Assembly (NCBI RefSeq): GCF_022846615.1
Contig: NZ_AP025637.1
Location: forward strand, 4,613,001 to 4,677,000
Length of the DNA stretch: 64,000 bases
Origin: Roseomonas fluvialis
GTDB lineage: Bacteria > Pseudomonadota > Alphaproteobacteria > Acetobacterales > Acetobacteraceae
Direction: 5' to 3'
Position numbers and translations under genes: made by a program. Below are positions 41,264-50,592 of the stretch, in pieces. How positions within the stretch are numbered: the stretch's first letter is position 1; each line of letters opens with the position of its first letter. The notes under the pieces are model-generated. The model ran no database searches. It was not told the DNA's origin and worked only from the letters and a program-made list of their open reading frames with translations.

Positions 41264-43399
41264 ATGAATGGCACCAGCCGCGCCGTCTATCGCCACGGCG
41301 ACATGGCCCGCCTGTTCAACCCCGCCTCCATCGCCGTGATCGGCGCGAGCCCGCGCGCCGGGTCCTTCGCCGACCGCACGATCCAGGCGCTGAAGGACTA
41401 CACCGGCCGGCTATACTTGGTGAATTCGCGCTACGAGAAGATCGGCGAGCGTGCCTGCTTCCCCTCGGTCGGCGCCATCCCCGAGAAGGTCGATTGCTGC
41501 ATCGTCGTCGCCGCCAAGGACGCGATCGAGGAGATCGCGACCGACTGCGCGAAGGCAGGTGTGGGCGGCATCATGGTCTATGCCTCCGGCTTCGCCGAAA
41601 CAGGGCGCGACGCCGACATCGCCGCGCAGCAGCGCCTGGCCGCGCTGGGGCGCGAGGCCGGCATGCGCATCGTCGGTCCCAACTGCATCGGCATGCTGAA
41701 TTTCGGCACCAAGGCCGGCGTCACCTTCATGATCCCGCCGCCGATGGAACCGCCGCTCGGCCATGCGGTGGGCCTGGTCAGCCAGTCGGGGGCGCTGGGG
41801 TTTTCGCTCGCACAGTCGGTGATGCGCGGCGTATCGGTCAGCCATCTGCTGACCACCGGCAATTCGTCGGATGTCGATGTCGCGGATTGCGTATCCTTCC
41901 TGGCCGATGACCCCGGCTGCCGCGCCATCGCCTGCGTCTTCGAGGGCATGCCCGAACCGCTGCGCTTCATCCAGGCGGCCGAGGTCGCGGACCGCGCGAA
42001 CAAGCCGCTGGTGGTCTACAAGCTCGGCACCGGGGAAGCCGGCGCGGCGGCGGCGATGTCGCATACCGGCTCGCTCGCCGGCGAGACCGCGGCGTACCTC
42101 GCGGCCTTCCAGCGCGCCGGCGCGGTGGTGGTGAAGGATTTCGAGGCGCTGGTGGAAACCGCCGCCTTCCTGGCCAAGGCGCCGGCGCCGCGCGCACGCG
42201 GCGTAGCGGTGGTAGCGGTCTCGGGCGGGGCAGCCATCATGTCGGCCGACAAGGCGGAGGCGCATGGCGTGCCGCTGCCGCAGCCCACCCCACCGGTGCA
42301 GGCCATCCTGGAATCGCGCATCCCGGATTTCGGCTCCGCACGCAATCCGTGCGACGTGACGGCGCAGGTCGCGAACGACCCGGAAAGCCTGACCGTCTGC
42401 GCCGGCGCGATGCTGGGCGAAGACCACTACGGCGCGCTGATCTACGCGCAGATCTATTCGACGGAACTCTCCGCGAAGCGCCCCGGCGAACTGGCCGCCA
42501 TCGCCGAGAAGGCCGACAAGCCGATCTGCGTGGTCTGGACCACCGAATGGCTGGAGGGGTTCGGCTCGAAGGAAGCCGAGCAGAACCCGCGCATCGGCCT
42601 GTTCCGCTCGATGGACCGCTGCTTTGCCGCGCTGTCGCATTGGCACGACCGCGAGGCGCGCCGCGCCGCCGGCCCGCGCGTGCTCGCCCGCCTGTCGCGC
42701 CCCGAAGCGGCCGCCGAGGCCGCCGCGCTGATCGCCGCCTCGCAGGACCGCACGCTGACCGAACGCGAGGCCAAGGCCGTGCTCGCGGCCTATGGCGTGC
42801 CCGTGGTGCCCGAACGCCTGACCGGTAGCGAGGATGCGGCGGTCGCTGCCGCCGAGGCGCTGGGCTTTCCCGTCGCCATGAAGGTCGAAAGCCCGGACCT
42901 GCCCCACAAGACCGAAGCCGGCGTCATCCGCCTGAAACTCAAGGATGCCGCCGAGGTACGCGAGGCCTATCGCGCCGTCATGGCGAATGCTGTGCGCCAC
43001 GCGCCTGGCGCACGCATCAACGGCGTGCTGGTGCAGCCCATGGCGAAGCCGGGTGTCGAGGTGATGGTGGGCGGGCGTGTCGATCCGCTGATGGGGCCGC
43101 TGATCGTCGCCGGCCTCGGCGGCGTGCTGGTGGAACTGATGCGCGATTCGGCGCTGGCGCTTGCGCCGGTCACACTCGCCGAAGCGCGCGCGATGTTCGT
43201 AGGGCTGCGCGGGCGCGCCGCGCTTCAGGGCTTCCGTGGCGCGCCAGCGGCTGACCTCGACCGCCTGGCGGAGATCGTGGTGCGACTGTCGGAATTCGTG
43301 GCCGACCAGCGCGGGCGCATCGCGGAACTGGACGTGAACCCCATCATCATCGCCGGCAGCGACGCCGTTGCGGTGGATGCACTGATCGTAAAGGCATGA
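41264..43399 (+). CDS. NDP-forming acyl-CoA synthetase (fused alpha-beta)
   Basis: This 711-residue enzyme fuses a CoA-binding domain (SIAVIGASPRAGSFADRTIQ), a succinyl-CoA-ligase-like domain with the phospho-His in AAMSHTGSLAGETAAY, and a C-terminal ATP-grasp domain (LTEREAKAVLAAYGVPVVPE, then FPVAMKVESPDLPHKTEAGV). Such enzymes make acyl-CoA from a carboxylate, CoA and ATP or GTP, or run in reverse to make nucleotide triphosphate. The substrate could be acetate, pimelate-like or aromatic acids and cannot be read. It probably stands alone, and a strong hairpin follows it. Confidence 0.9.
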   Translation: MNGTSRAVYRHGDMARLFNPASIAVIGASPRAGSFADRTIQALKDYTGRLYLVNSRYEKIGERACFPSVGAIPEKVDCCIVVAAKDAIEEIATDCAKAGVGGIMVYASGFAETGRDADIAAQQRLAALGREAGMRIVGPNCIGMLNFGTKAGVTFMIPPPMEPPLGHAVGLVSQSGALGFSLAQSVMRGVSVSHLLTTGNSSDVDVADCVSFLADDPGCRAIACVFEGMPEPLRFIQAAEVADRANKPLVVYKLGTGEAGAAAAMSHTGSLAGETAAYLAAFQRAGAVVVKDFEALVETAAFLAKAPAPRARGVAVVAVSGGAAIMSADKAEAHGVPLPQPTPPVQAILESRIPDFGSARNPCDVTAQVANDPESLTVCAGAMLGEDHYGALIYAQIYSTELSAKRPGELAAIAEKADKPICVVWTTEWLEGFGSKEAEQNPRIGLFRSMDRCFAALSHWHDREARRAAGPRVLARLSRPEAAAEAAALIAASQDRTLTEREAKAVLAAYGVPVVPERLTGSEDAAVAAAEALGFPVAMKVESPDLPHKTEAGVIRLKLKDAAEVREAYRAVMANAVRHAPGARINGVLVQPMAKPGVEVMVGGRVDPLMGPLIVAGLGGVLVELMRDSALALAPVTLAEARAMFVGLRGRAALQGFRGAPAADLDRLAEIVVRLSEFVADQRGRIAELDVNPIIIAGSDAVAVDALIVKA

Positions 43400-43404
43400 C
43401 GCAG

Positions 43405-43430
43405 CGCGGCGGGGATCACGCCCCGCCGCG
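43405..43430. terminator. Hairpin between convergent acyl-CoA synthetase and haloperoxidase genes
   Basis: CGCGGCGGGG and CCCCGCCGCG form a perfect 10-bp stem with a six-base loop, ATCACG. It lies between two convergent stop codons, five bases past one and nine before the other, so it can serve both strands. Confidence 0.7.
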
Positions 43431-43438
43431 TTGCAAGT

Positions 43439-44506
43439 TCAGGCCCATTCAGCCTTGGCGCGGTCGATCGCGCCGCTGCCCGCCGCGCCGATCAGCGGGC
43501 AGGCCAGCAGGATCGGCAGCGCCTGCGCGGCGAGCCGCAGCCCGGCCTCGCTGTCGCTCGGGTAGTGGACGCCGAGCACCTCGCGATTGCGCGCGACACG
43601 CTGCGCGACGCGCCACAACGGCGTGTTCGTCATGCGGTTCGCCAGGCCGGGCAGGTCGCGCACGCGCTTGGTGATGTCGTTCTGAAGGCTGGCGTGCCTG
43701 GCCTCGCCAGGCGTCACGGTTACACGTGCGCCGCCCACACCCTCCCCCGACGCAACCGCGGGCATCACCTGCGCGAGCACGAGCGCCAGCAGATAGGCCT
43801 CGGTCGCGTGGCCACTCGGATAGGCGGCATGGCCCGGCGGGTCGATCGGGGGCATCAGGGCGGGGAGAAGGCGCGACGGGCGCGCCCGGTTGTGCGCCTG
43901 CTTGTGGTGCATCGCCAGGAACTGCCCGACGCGGATGGCCGCGTAGGCCAGCCTGGTGGTCCAGGGATGCGTCAGCCCCTTGAAGGTGAGCACACCGCGG
44001 AAGTAGCCCAGCACGTTGTCGCGCTGCTCCATCGCCTCCGCCATCACGCCGGCGCGGAATTCGGCGATCTCGCGCAGTTCGGCCAGTTCCGCCTCGATCG
44101 GCGTCAGCGCCGGCGGCGCCGGCAGCACGGCGGGAATCGCGGGCGGCGGCGGGATGGCAACGCCCGTCCAGGCCGGCGCGGGCCCGCCCATCGTCTGCTG
44201 CGCGAACTGCGTGGTCGCGACCACGGCGAAATGCGCAAAGGACCAGTCCTCCGGCCGGAAAGCGACCGGCGTGTTCGCGAGGCTGCGGTTGCGCAGGTCG
44301 GTCGTCAGCGCGGGCAGGTCCTGGGGCGGCCAGCGGTTGCCGCGGAACCAGTCTTCGCTGGGTTCCTCGTGCAGGGCGGGGCTGATGCCGATCGGGCGGC
44401 CGCTGGAGCGGCCCGAACCGCCTGACGAGGCGGCGTTGTCTGCATTGTCGGCGTTGTCCGCATTGTCCGCGTTGTCGGCGTTGTCCGCCGGGCCTATGCC
44501 ACCCAT
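43439..44506 (-). CDS. Vanadium-haloperoxidase-like PAP2-superfamily protein with an (Ala-Asp-Asn)6 N-terminal repeat
   Basis: This 355-residue protein has all three PAP2/vanadate-pocket motifs: KQAHNRARPSR (Lys then Arg-Pro), AYPSGHATEAY (Ser-Gly-His) and NREVLGVHYPSDSEAG (Arg and His). The length and spacing fit bacterial vanadium-dependent haloperoxidase-like proteins better than small lipid phosphatases. No signal peptide is visible; the N-terminus is instead six Ala-Asp-Asn triplets followed by a Ser/Gly linker. Activity could be haloperoxidase or phosphatase. It is 30 bases downstream of the adenylate cyclase gene on the same strand. Confidence 0.82.
   Translation of the reverse strand: MGGIGPADNADNADNADNADNADNAASSGGSGRSSGRPIGISPALHEEPSEDWFRGNRWPPQDLPALTTDLRNRSLANTPVAFRPEDWSFAHFAVVATTQFAQQTMGGPAPAWTGVAIPPPPAIPAVLPAPPALTPIEAELAELREIAEFRAGVMAEAMEQRDNVLGYFRGVLTFKGLTHPWTTRLAYAAIRVGQFLAMHHKQAHNRARPSRLLPALMPPIDPPGHAAYPSGHATEAYLLALVLAQVMPAVASGEGVGGARVTVTPGEARHASLQNDITKRVRDLPGLANRMTNTPLWRVAQRVARNREVLGVHYPSDSEAGLRLAAQALPILLACPLIGAAGSGAIDRAKAEWA
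44433..44486. repeat. Six-unit 9-bp tandem repeat inside the haloperoxidase gene
   Basis: Six head-to-tail units of GCRTTGTCN encode Ala-Asp-Asn on the minus strand near the protein N-terminus. Being a multiple of three, unit gain or loss would keep the frame and change only the spacer length. Confidence 0.9.
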
Positions 44507-44536
44507 CCTGTCTCCTCCATGCGCGCCGGGCGCGAC

Positions 44537-46333
44537 CTATGTTGGCAAGCCTGCTGCGTGCAGGTCTGTGATGTAGCGCTCCTTGATCCGTTCATCGCGG
44601 AACGGCATGCGGGTGCGCACGTAGCTGGAAATCGAGAAGCCTGGCTCGACCTCGAGCAGCCGCGCCGCCACCGACCGCGCCTCGGCCGACTGCCCCGCAG
44701 CAGCAAGCGCAGCCGCGTAGACGCGCAGCGTCGCGGTGAAATTCGGCATCTCCGTCATCGAGAGGCGATACCATTTGATCGCGTTCGCGAGGTCGCCATG
44801 CGCGTAATGCGCCAACCCCAGCAGATTGTAGTAGCTGAACAGGCTCTGGTCGAAGGGCGACAGCCGGAAACCGTGTTCCGCATGGCGGATCGCATCGGCG
44901 GTGCGCCCCACATAGGACAGCGTGGCCGAGGACAGCAGCCAGGCGAGCGCACTGTTCGGGCACGCCGACAGCGCGCGTTCGAAGAACACGAGCGCCGTGT
45001 CGTAGTCGTGGAACAGGAAGGATCGCAGATGTGCATGGGTCGCCAGCGCCACCGCGTTCTGACGGTCCAGTTCGATCGCCCGCGCAGACAGGCTGGCCGC
45101 CCGTTCCATGTCGGCACGCGGGTCGACCGACCAGCCCTGGCCGACACGCAGGCTGTACCAGCGGGCAGCCCATGCGGCAGGTAGGGCGAAGCCGGGATCG
45201 TGCGCCATCGCCCGGTCAAAGAGGTCGCGTCCTTCGGCGAAGCTTTCGCGTTCAAGACGATGAATGAGGCCGATCCCGCGCAGGGTAAGGTCATAGGCCG
45301 TGAAGCTCTCGGGGCGCTTGCGTAGGGCACGCTGCAGCTCCGCGGCACGAACGTGAGGCGCGACACCAGCGACGATCCGTTCTACCAGCCGGTCCTGCAG
45401 GGCGAAGATTTCGCCGCCTTCGGTTTCCGCGCGATCGCCCCAGAGGCTGGTGCCGGACTGCGCATCGGACAGTTCCACCTGCACCCTCAGGTGCCGGCCG
45501 GCGCGACGCACGCTCCCGCTCACGACATAGCGCACGCCCAAGGCACGACTGACCTCGCGCGGGTCCACGTCGCGCCCGCGCCACCTCAGCGTTGAGCTGC
45601 GCGAAACCACCATCAGTTCGCGCAGATTGCCGAGCGAGACGACGATGTCGTCCACCACGCCATCGGCGAAGTAGTCATCCTGCGGATCGCCTCCCAGGTT
45701 GCAAAGCGGCAGCACCGCCAGCGAGGGCAGCGGCGAGACATCGGGCGGGCTCGGCAGGCGTGTCGGCGGCGTCTCGGGATCGATCACGAACGCGCGTTCC
45801 GGATCGGGGAGATGCTTCAGGCTCAGCCACCCCAGGTCGCGCACCGGTGCCGCGAGCGCGCCACCCGCCGCGTCCCGCACAGCAGCCGAGACCAGCACGC
45901 CCCCTGCCGGCGCATGTTCCTGCAGCCGCGCGGCGACATTCACGCCCTGGCCGTAGATGTCGTGCGCCGTCGCGGTGATCTCGCCCGCATGCACCGCGAT
46001 GCGCAGGGCGAGGGTCGGCGCGTCGGGCTCGGCCTCATCCTCACGCGCCAGACGCCGCTGCACCGCCAGCGCCCAGGCCACCGCGCCGCCGGGCTCGGCG
46101 AATTCCGCCAGCACGCCATCCCCGGTGGACTTCACGATGCGCCCACCATGCTCGGCCGCGACCGGGCGCAGCACGCCGTCCAGCACCGCCATCCAACGGC
46201 GATGGGTGCGCGCCTCCTCGGTCGCCATCAGGATCGTGTAGCCAACCACATCCGCGAATGCGAAGGCGGCGAAACGCCGCGCGTTGGGCGCGACCTCCGT
46301 CTCCAGCACTCGCGTCATGGGTAGGGCCGACAT
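44537..46333 (-). CDS. Class III adenylate/guanylate cyclase with TolB-like and TPR domains
   Basis: This 598-residue protein begins with a nucleotide cyclase domain. Metal Asp residues are in FADVVGYTILMATEEA and IVKSTGDGVLAEF, and the late IYGQGVNVAARLQEHA strand is intact. It is linked to a TolB-N-like segment (PSLAVLPLCNLGGDPQDDYFADGV then LRELMVVSRSSTL) and a C-terminal tetratricopeptide array. No membrane helix is seen. It should form cAMP (or cGMP) in response to a ligand or partner bound by the TPRs. A Crp-like regulator gene lies 1.7 kb away on the other strand. An alternative ATG is five codons in. Confidence 0.9.
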   Translation of the reverse strand: MSALPMTRVLETEVAPNARRFAAFAFADVVGYTILMATEEARTHRRWMAVLDGVLRPVAAEHGGRIVKSTGDGVLAEFAEPGGAVAWALAVQRRLAREDEAEPDAPTLALRIAVHAGEITATAHDIYGQGVNVAARLQEHAPAGGVLVSAAVRDAAGGALAAPVRDLGWLSLKHLPDPERAFVIDPETPPTRLPSPPDVSPLPSLAVLPLCNLGGDPQDDYFADGVVDDIVVSLGNLRELMVVSRSSTLRWRGRDVDPREVSRALGVRYVVSGSVRRAGRHLRVQVELSDAQSGTSLWGDRAETEGGEIFALQDRLVERIVAGVAPHVRAAELQRALRKRPESFTAYDLTLRGIGLIHRLERESFAEGRDLFDRAMAHDPGFALPAAWAARWYSLRVGQGWSVDPRADMERAASLSARAIELDRQNAVALATHAHLRSFLFHDYDTALVFFERALSACPNSALAWLLSSATLSYVGRTADAIRHAEHGFRLSPFDQSLFSYYNLLGLAHYAHGDLANAIKWYRLSMTEMPNFTATLRVYAAALAAAGQSAEARSVAARLLEVEPGFSISSYVRTRMPFRDERIKERYITDLHAAGLPT

Positions 46334-46437
46334 GGACCGTCAGGTTCCAAATTTGTGCTGCGCCGCAGTGACGGAGATTTCACGAAACGGGCCGGAAGTG
46401 CAAGGATACTCAAGCGTGCAACACGGAGGCTCAGGTC

Positions 46438-47901
46438 ATGGCAACCAAAGACGAAAAGGATGCCCCCGCGCGACCCGTCCGGCGCTGCTTCGTGTTCCGC
46501 GACGCCCCGTGGCTGCTCGAGGATGACGGCCTGCTCAAGGCGTATCTCGACCCCGACCCGACTCCCCTGGCGCGCCTGCTGCTGCGGCGGCTGAAGCTCG
46601 AAGGTGCCGACGCGGCGGCCGATGCCCTGCCGCTGCACATCACGCGCCGCCCGCTGAACGACTGGGCCTTCACCCTGGCCGAGGACCGCGAGGTGGCTGC
46701 GGAACTGCCGCGCCGGCGCAAGGCACCGACCGATGTCGCGCTCGGGATCAGCTTTGAGTCCGCCGCACTCGCGCAAGCCTTCCGGGAGCGTGCGGACAAT
46801 GACAAGGGCCTCGGCAAGCTCGATGCGCCGGTGGGCGACCTGCGCCTCAATGCCGCGCTACACTGGGGCCCCGGGCGGGGCGAGGGAGCCTCCTTTGGCA
46901 CCGTCGCCGACGCGCATCGCCTGATCCGCGCGGAGTCGCTGCGCACGGCCGGGCTGGACGGCGACGGCGTGAAGGTCGTCATCATCGACCAAGGTGTTGA
47001 TGCGTCGCGCCTGCCGCCCGGCAGCCGCTTCATGGGCGGCTGGTGGAAGGCCGGTGAACCCGGCGCTGTGCCGCCCGGCAAGGCTGCCAAGGACAACCAC
47101 CACGGCACGATGATCGCGCGCAACGTGCTCGAACTTGCGCCGAAGGCGATGATCTTCGACTGCCCGCTGATCCCGCCGCGCATCCTGGGCAACCTGCCCG
47201 CCTTTCTCTCCGATGCCTTCGGCGCGATCACGCGCATGGCGATCGATATCGAGCTGCTGGGCCTGATCCGGCCGAAGACCTTCCGCGGGCGCTGGGTCTT
47301 CGTGAATGCCTGGTCGGTCTATGATGCGCGCGGCGAGGCGACACCGGGCGAATACATCCGCAACCGCTACCACTGGGTTGCCTGTGCGGTGGATCACGCA
47401 GCGACGGTCGCCGATGTCGTCTTCGCCGCCGGCAATTGCGGCGCCTTCTGCCCGGATGGCCGCTGCGCGGAGGAGCTGATCGGCCCCGGTCGCAGCATCC
47501 TGGGCGCCAACTCGCTCGACAGCGTGCTGACCGTGGGTGCGGCGCGCGCCGATGGCATCTGGGCCGGCTACTCGTCGCAGGGCCCCGGGCAGTTCCCGGC
47601 CTATGGCGGCGGGCCGCAGCACAAGCCCGACCTGGTGGCACCGAGCCATTTCCGCGTGCTCGACCATGCCCAGCGCGTCGCCGGCGGATCCTCCGCCGCG
47701 AGCGGCGTGGCCGCCGGCGTGGTGGCCGCGCTGCGCACGCGCTGGAGCGAGGACGCCGTGCCCCACGCCGCGCTGTTCCAGCGCCTGCGCAACGCCGCCT
47801 GGCAGCCGGATGGCAGCAGCGGGTGGAACAACCGCTTCGGCCACGGCGTGATGGATTGCGACGGCGTGCTGCAAGGCCTGGCCGGGGTTCCCACGGCGTG
47901 A
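46438..47901 (+). CDS. S8-family subtilisin-like serine protease without an export signal
   Basis: This 487-residue subtilase has the catalytic Asp184 in KVVIIDQGVDAS, His222 in KDNHHGTMIAR, oxyanion Asn333 in AAGNCGAF and Ser419 in AGGSSAASGVAAG. The GTS motif appears as GSS. The N-terminal 170 residues are charged (FVFRDAPWLLEDDGLLKAYL) and unlike a propeptide or signal peptide, so the enzyme is probably cytoplasmic. It lies between the divergent adenylate cyclase gene and the Crp-like gene. The target is unknown. It could act on a partner protein in a signalling or defence setting, but nothing proves this. Confidence 0.87.
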   Translation: MATKDEKDAPARPVRRCFVFRDAPWLLEDDGLLKAYLDPDPTPLARLLLRRLKLEGADAAADALPLHITRRPLNDWAFTLAEDREVAAELPRRRKAPTDVALGISFESAALAQAFRERADNDKGLGKLDAPVGDLRLNAALHWGPGRGEGASFGTVADAHRLIRAESLRTAGLDGDGVKVVIIDQGVDASRLPPGSRFMGGWWKAGEPGAVPPGKAAKDNHHGTMIARNVLELAPKAMIFDCPLIPPRILGNLPAFLSDAFGAITRMAIDIELLGLIRPKTFRGRWVFVNAWSVYDARGEATPGEYIRNRYHWVACAVDHAATVADVVFAAGNCGAFCPDGRCAEELIGPGRSILGANSLDSVLTVGAARADGIWAGYSSQGPGQFPAYGGGPQHKPDLVAPSHFRVLDHAQRVAGGSSAASGVAAGVVAALRTRWSEDAVPHAALFQRLRNAAWQPDGSSGWNNRFGHGVMDCDGVLQGLAGVPTA

Positions 47902-47982
47902 TGCACGTCACTCCCACCGGGCGGCGCGACGCCGCAGTCTGTCTCGCAGGGCGCCGGCGCGGCGCATTGCAGGAGGCCGTCC

Positions 47983-48747
47983 ATGCACGCGATCCCGGAT
48001 CCCGTCGTCCCGCACCTCGTCTGGTTGCGACCGGCCATGACTGAGCCCGCACGCACGGCCACGCTGGCTGATATCAGCTTCTTCAAGGGCGGCGACGCGG
48101 CGGCGCTGGCGAAACTGTCCGCGGCCGTGCGCTGGCGCATGGTGGAACCCGGCCAGGTCGTGGTGGACGAGGACGAACCCTCGACCGACATCTTCTTCGT
48201 GGCGCAGGGCGCGGTGCGCGTGCAGCTGCGCGCCGCCTCCGGCCGCGAGGTGCTGCTCAACGAATTCGGCGCCGGCGAGTTCTTCGGCGAGTTGTCGGCG
48301 ATCGACGGCGCGCCGCGTGCGGCGAACGTCACGGCCATCGCCCGGTCGCGCCTGTGCATCGTGCCGGCGCAGGCCTTTCTCGAGTTCATCTTTGCGACGC
48401 CCACGGCATGCCACGGGCTGCTGAAGACGCTGGCGGCGAAGCTGCGCCTGCAGACCGAACGCACGCTGGAACGCGAGGCGCTGCCGGTACGCCTGCGCCT
48501 GTTCTCGGAACTGCTGCGCCTGTCGCGCCCACGCGCCAGCGCGCCGGGCGAGCGCGTTGTCTCGCCGCCGCCACCGCATCATGAACTCGCCGCGCGCATC
48601 GGAGCACGGCGCGAAGTGGTCTCGCGCGAATTGTCCGAGATGACGCGCGAGGGCTGGCTGGCGCGCGACCGCCGCGCCATTCGCATCCTGCGCGTGACTG
48701 AGATGCAGAAGCTGGTCTCGGCCGAGCTGCGCGCGCCCGCCGCCTGA
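47983..48747 (+). CDS. Crp/Fnr-family transcriptional regulator
   Basis: This 254-residue regulator has an N-terminal cyclic-nucleotide-binding domain (DIFFVAQGAVRVQLRAASGR, then GAGEFFGELSAIDGAPRAANV, a close match to the cNMP-binding cassette Gly-Glu-Leu...Arg-Ala). A C-terminal winged helix (HHELAARIGARREVVSRELSEM) follows. The Arg in APRAAN is the usual phosphate contact, so cAMP binding is plausible. There are no Fe-S cysteines of the FNR type. AGGAGG lies six bases upstream of the ATG at 47983; an internal ATG at 48037 is less well placed. Its targets are unknown. Confidence 0.9.
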   Translation: MHAIPDPVVPHLVWLRPAMTEPARTATLADISFFKGGDAAALAKLSAAVRWRMVEPGQVVVDEDEPSTDIFFVAQGAVRVQLRAASGREVLLNEFGAGEFFGELSAIDGAPRAANVTAIARSRLCIVPAQAFLEFIFATPTACHGLLKTLAAKLRLQTERTLEREALPVRLRLFSELLRLSRPRASAPGERVVSPPPPHHELAARIGARREVVSRELSEMTREGWLARDRRAIRILRVTEMQKLVSAELRAPAA

Positions 48748-48800
48748 CCTGGACGCGCCCCGCCGCCTGCCGCAGCATCGCGGCAGGACGGAGGATAGTG

Positions 48801-49757
48801 ATGACCAAGCCGCTGCTGCTGCTGTGGACCGACGGGGCCGAGCCCTATGCGCGCGCGATCACCGAGGCGGGGCTCGCCGATCGGCTGCGCATCGAGATGC
48901 TGGCCCGCGCCGCGACACCGACCGACGCGCAGCTGGCGGAGGCCGAGGCGCTGCTCTCCTGGGGGCCGCCGGCCGGCATGCTGGCGCGCATGCCGAAGCT
49001 ACGCTTCGTGCAGGCCCTGACGGCGGGGGTCGAGCATTGGCTCGCGCGGGCCGACCTGCCCGCCGACCTCGCGCTGTCCTGCGCGCGCGGGACGCATCGG
49101 GTGCAGATGCCCGAGAATATCCTCGGGGCGCTGTTCCACATCACCAAGCCCTATGCGGCGATCGTCGGTGACAATGCAGCGGCGCGCTGGACACGGCGGG
49201 TGTCCACCACGCTGGCAGGGCAGACGCTCGGCATCCTCGGCCTCGGCGCGATCGGGGGGGAACTGGCACGCAAGGCGGCAGCGCTCGAGATGCGCGTGAT
49301 CGGCACCAAGCGCGGTGTCGCCGAGATCCCGCATGTCGCGAAGGTGGTCGGGCCCGAGCGCACGGACGAAGTGCTGGCCGAGAGCGACTTCGTGGTCCTC
49401 CTGCTGCCCGCCACGCCAGCGACCGAGAACTTCATCGACGCGGCACGCTTGGCGCGGATGAAGACGTCCGCCTGGCTGGTGAATTTTGGCCGCGGCGCGC
49501 TGATCAACGATGCCGACCTGGTTGCCGCGGTGCGCGCGGGCACCATCGCCGGCGCGGTGCTGGACGTGTTCCGCACCGAACCCCTGCCCGCCGAGCATCC
49601 CTTCTGGTCGGAGGAGAAGATCATGGTCCTGCCCCATATCGGCGGGCTGCATCCGCAGCGCGATTCCATGGTGGCGGCGCTGCTGGTCGACAACCTCCGC
49701 CGCTTCGTCGACGGCGCGCCCCTGACGCAGCTTGTGGACTGGCAGGCGGGCTACTGA
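48801..49757 (+). CDS. D-2-hydroxyacid dehydrogenase (GyaR/CtxP-like)
   Basis: This 318-residue NAD(P)-dependent reductase has the Rossmann motif TLGILGLGAIGGELARKAA, the catalytic Arg in LVNFGRGALIND, the Glu in VLDVFRTEPLPAEHPFW and the His in MVLPHIGGLHPQRD. The N-terminal half (LSWGPPAGMLARMPKLRFVQALTAGVEHWL in adjoining parts) is the substrate domain. GAGGA lies five bases before the ATG. It would reduce a 2-keto acid such as glyoxylate or hydroxypyruvate. It overlaps the SDR gene by one base. Confidence 0.92.
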   Translation: MTKPLLLLWTDGAEPYARAITEAGLADRLRIEMLARAATPTDAQLAEAEALLSWGPPAGMLARMPKLRFVQALTAGVEHWLARADLPADLALSCARGTHRVQMPENILGALFHITKPYAAIVGDNAAARWTRRVSTTLAGQTLGILGLGAIGGELARKAAALEMRVIGTKRGVAEIPHVAKVVGPERTDEVLAESDFVVLLLPATPATENFIDAARLARMKTSAWLVNFGRGALINDADLVAAVRAGTIAGAVLDVFRTEPLPAEHPFWSEEKIMVLPHIGGLHPQRDSMVAALLVDNLRRFVDGAPLTQLVDWQAGY

Positions 49758-50527
49758 TGGGCTACGCGCCCTTCGACCTGGCCGGCAAGGTCGCGCTCGT
49801 CACCGGCGGGAATTCCGGCATCGGCCTCGGCATGGCGGAGGCTTTGGCGCGGGCCGGCGCCGATGTCGCGATCTGGGGCACGAATGCAGCGAAGAACGCG
49901 CAGGCCGCGGCGGCGCTGTCGGCGCATGGCGTGCGGGTGCATGCCGAACTCTGCGACGTGGGCGACGAAGCCGCGGTGGATGCCGCCTTCGCCGTGACGC
50001 TCGCGGCGCTTGGGCGCATCGATGCCTGCTTTGCCAATGCCGGCACCTATGGGCGCAAGATGAAGTTCACCGAACTGGACAGCGCGGAATGGCACCGCGT
50101 AACGCGGGTGAACCTGGACGGCGCCTTCTACACCCTGCGCGCGGCGGCGCGGCACATGGCCGAACGCGGCGGCGGCGGGTCGCTGGTGGGTACGGCGTCG
50201 CTCGCGGCCATCGAGGGTGCCGCGCGCAATACGCAATATGCGGCAACCAAGGGCGCGATGGTGGCGATGATCCGGGCGCTGGCCGTCGAGATGGCGCGGC
50301 ACGGCATCCGCGCCAATGCCGTGCTGCCGGGCTGGATCGAAACGCCGATGACCGCGCGCAGTGTGGCGGACGAGAAATTCGCCGCCGCCGTCCTGCCGCG
50401 CATCCCGGCGCGGCGCTGGGGCACCGGGGTGGATTTCGGCGGGCTCGCGGTCTACCTCGCCTCCGATGCGTCCGCCTACCACACCGGCGACTGCCTGGTG
50501 GTGGATGGCGGCTATTCGCTGTTCTAG
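49757..50527 (+). CDS. Short-chain dehydrogenase/reductase (SDR)
   Basis: This 256-residue classical SDR has the cofactor motif ALVTGGNSGIGLGMAEAL, NAGTYG, the catalytic Ser region and Tyr/Lys in TQYAATKGAMVAMI, and the end motif GDCLVVDGGYSLF. It oxidises or reduces a secondary alcohol with NAD(P). Its ATG overlaps the preceding dehydrogenase stop (TGATG), so the two are co-translated. It is convergent with the TRAP-TAXI operon. The substrate is probably related to that hydroxyacid. Confidence 0.92.
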   Translation: MGYAPFDLAGKVALVTGGNSGIGLGMAEALARAGADVAIWGTNAAKNAQAAAALSAHGVRVHAELCDVGDEAAVDAAFAVTLAALGRIDACFANAGTYGRKMKFTELDSAEWHRVTRVNLDGAFYTLRAAARHMAERGGGGSLVGTASLAAIEGAARNTQYAATKGAMVAMIRALAVEMARHGIRANAVLPGWIETPMTARSVADEKFAAAVLPRIPARRWGTGVDFGGLAVYLASDASAYHTGDCLVVDGGYSLF

Positions 50528-50592
50528 GGGCCTTTGCGCTCGCGTCGGCGCGCGGCAGCCGCGCCAACATTCCGTGTTCATCTGCATCCTGA

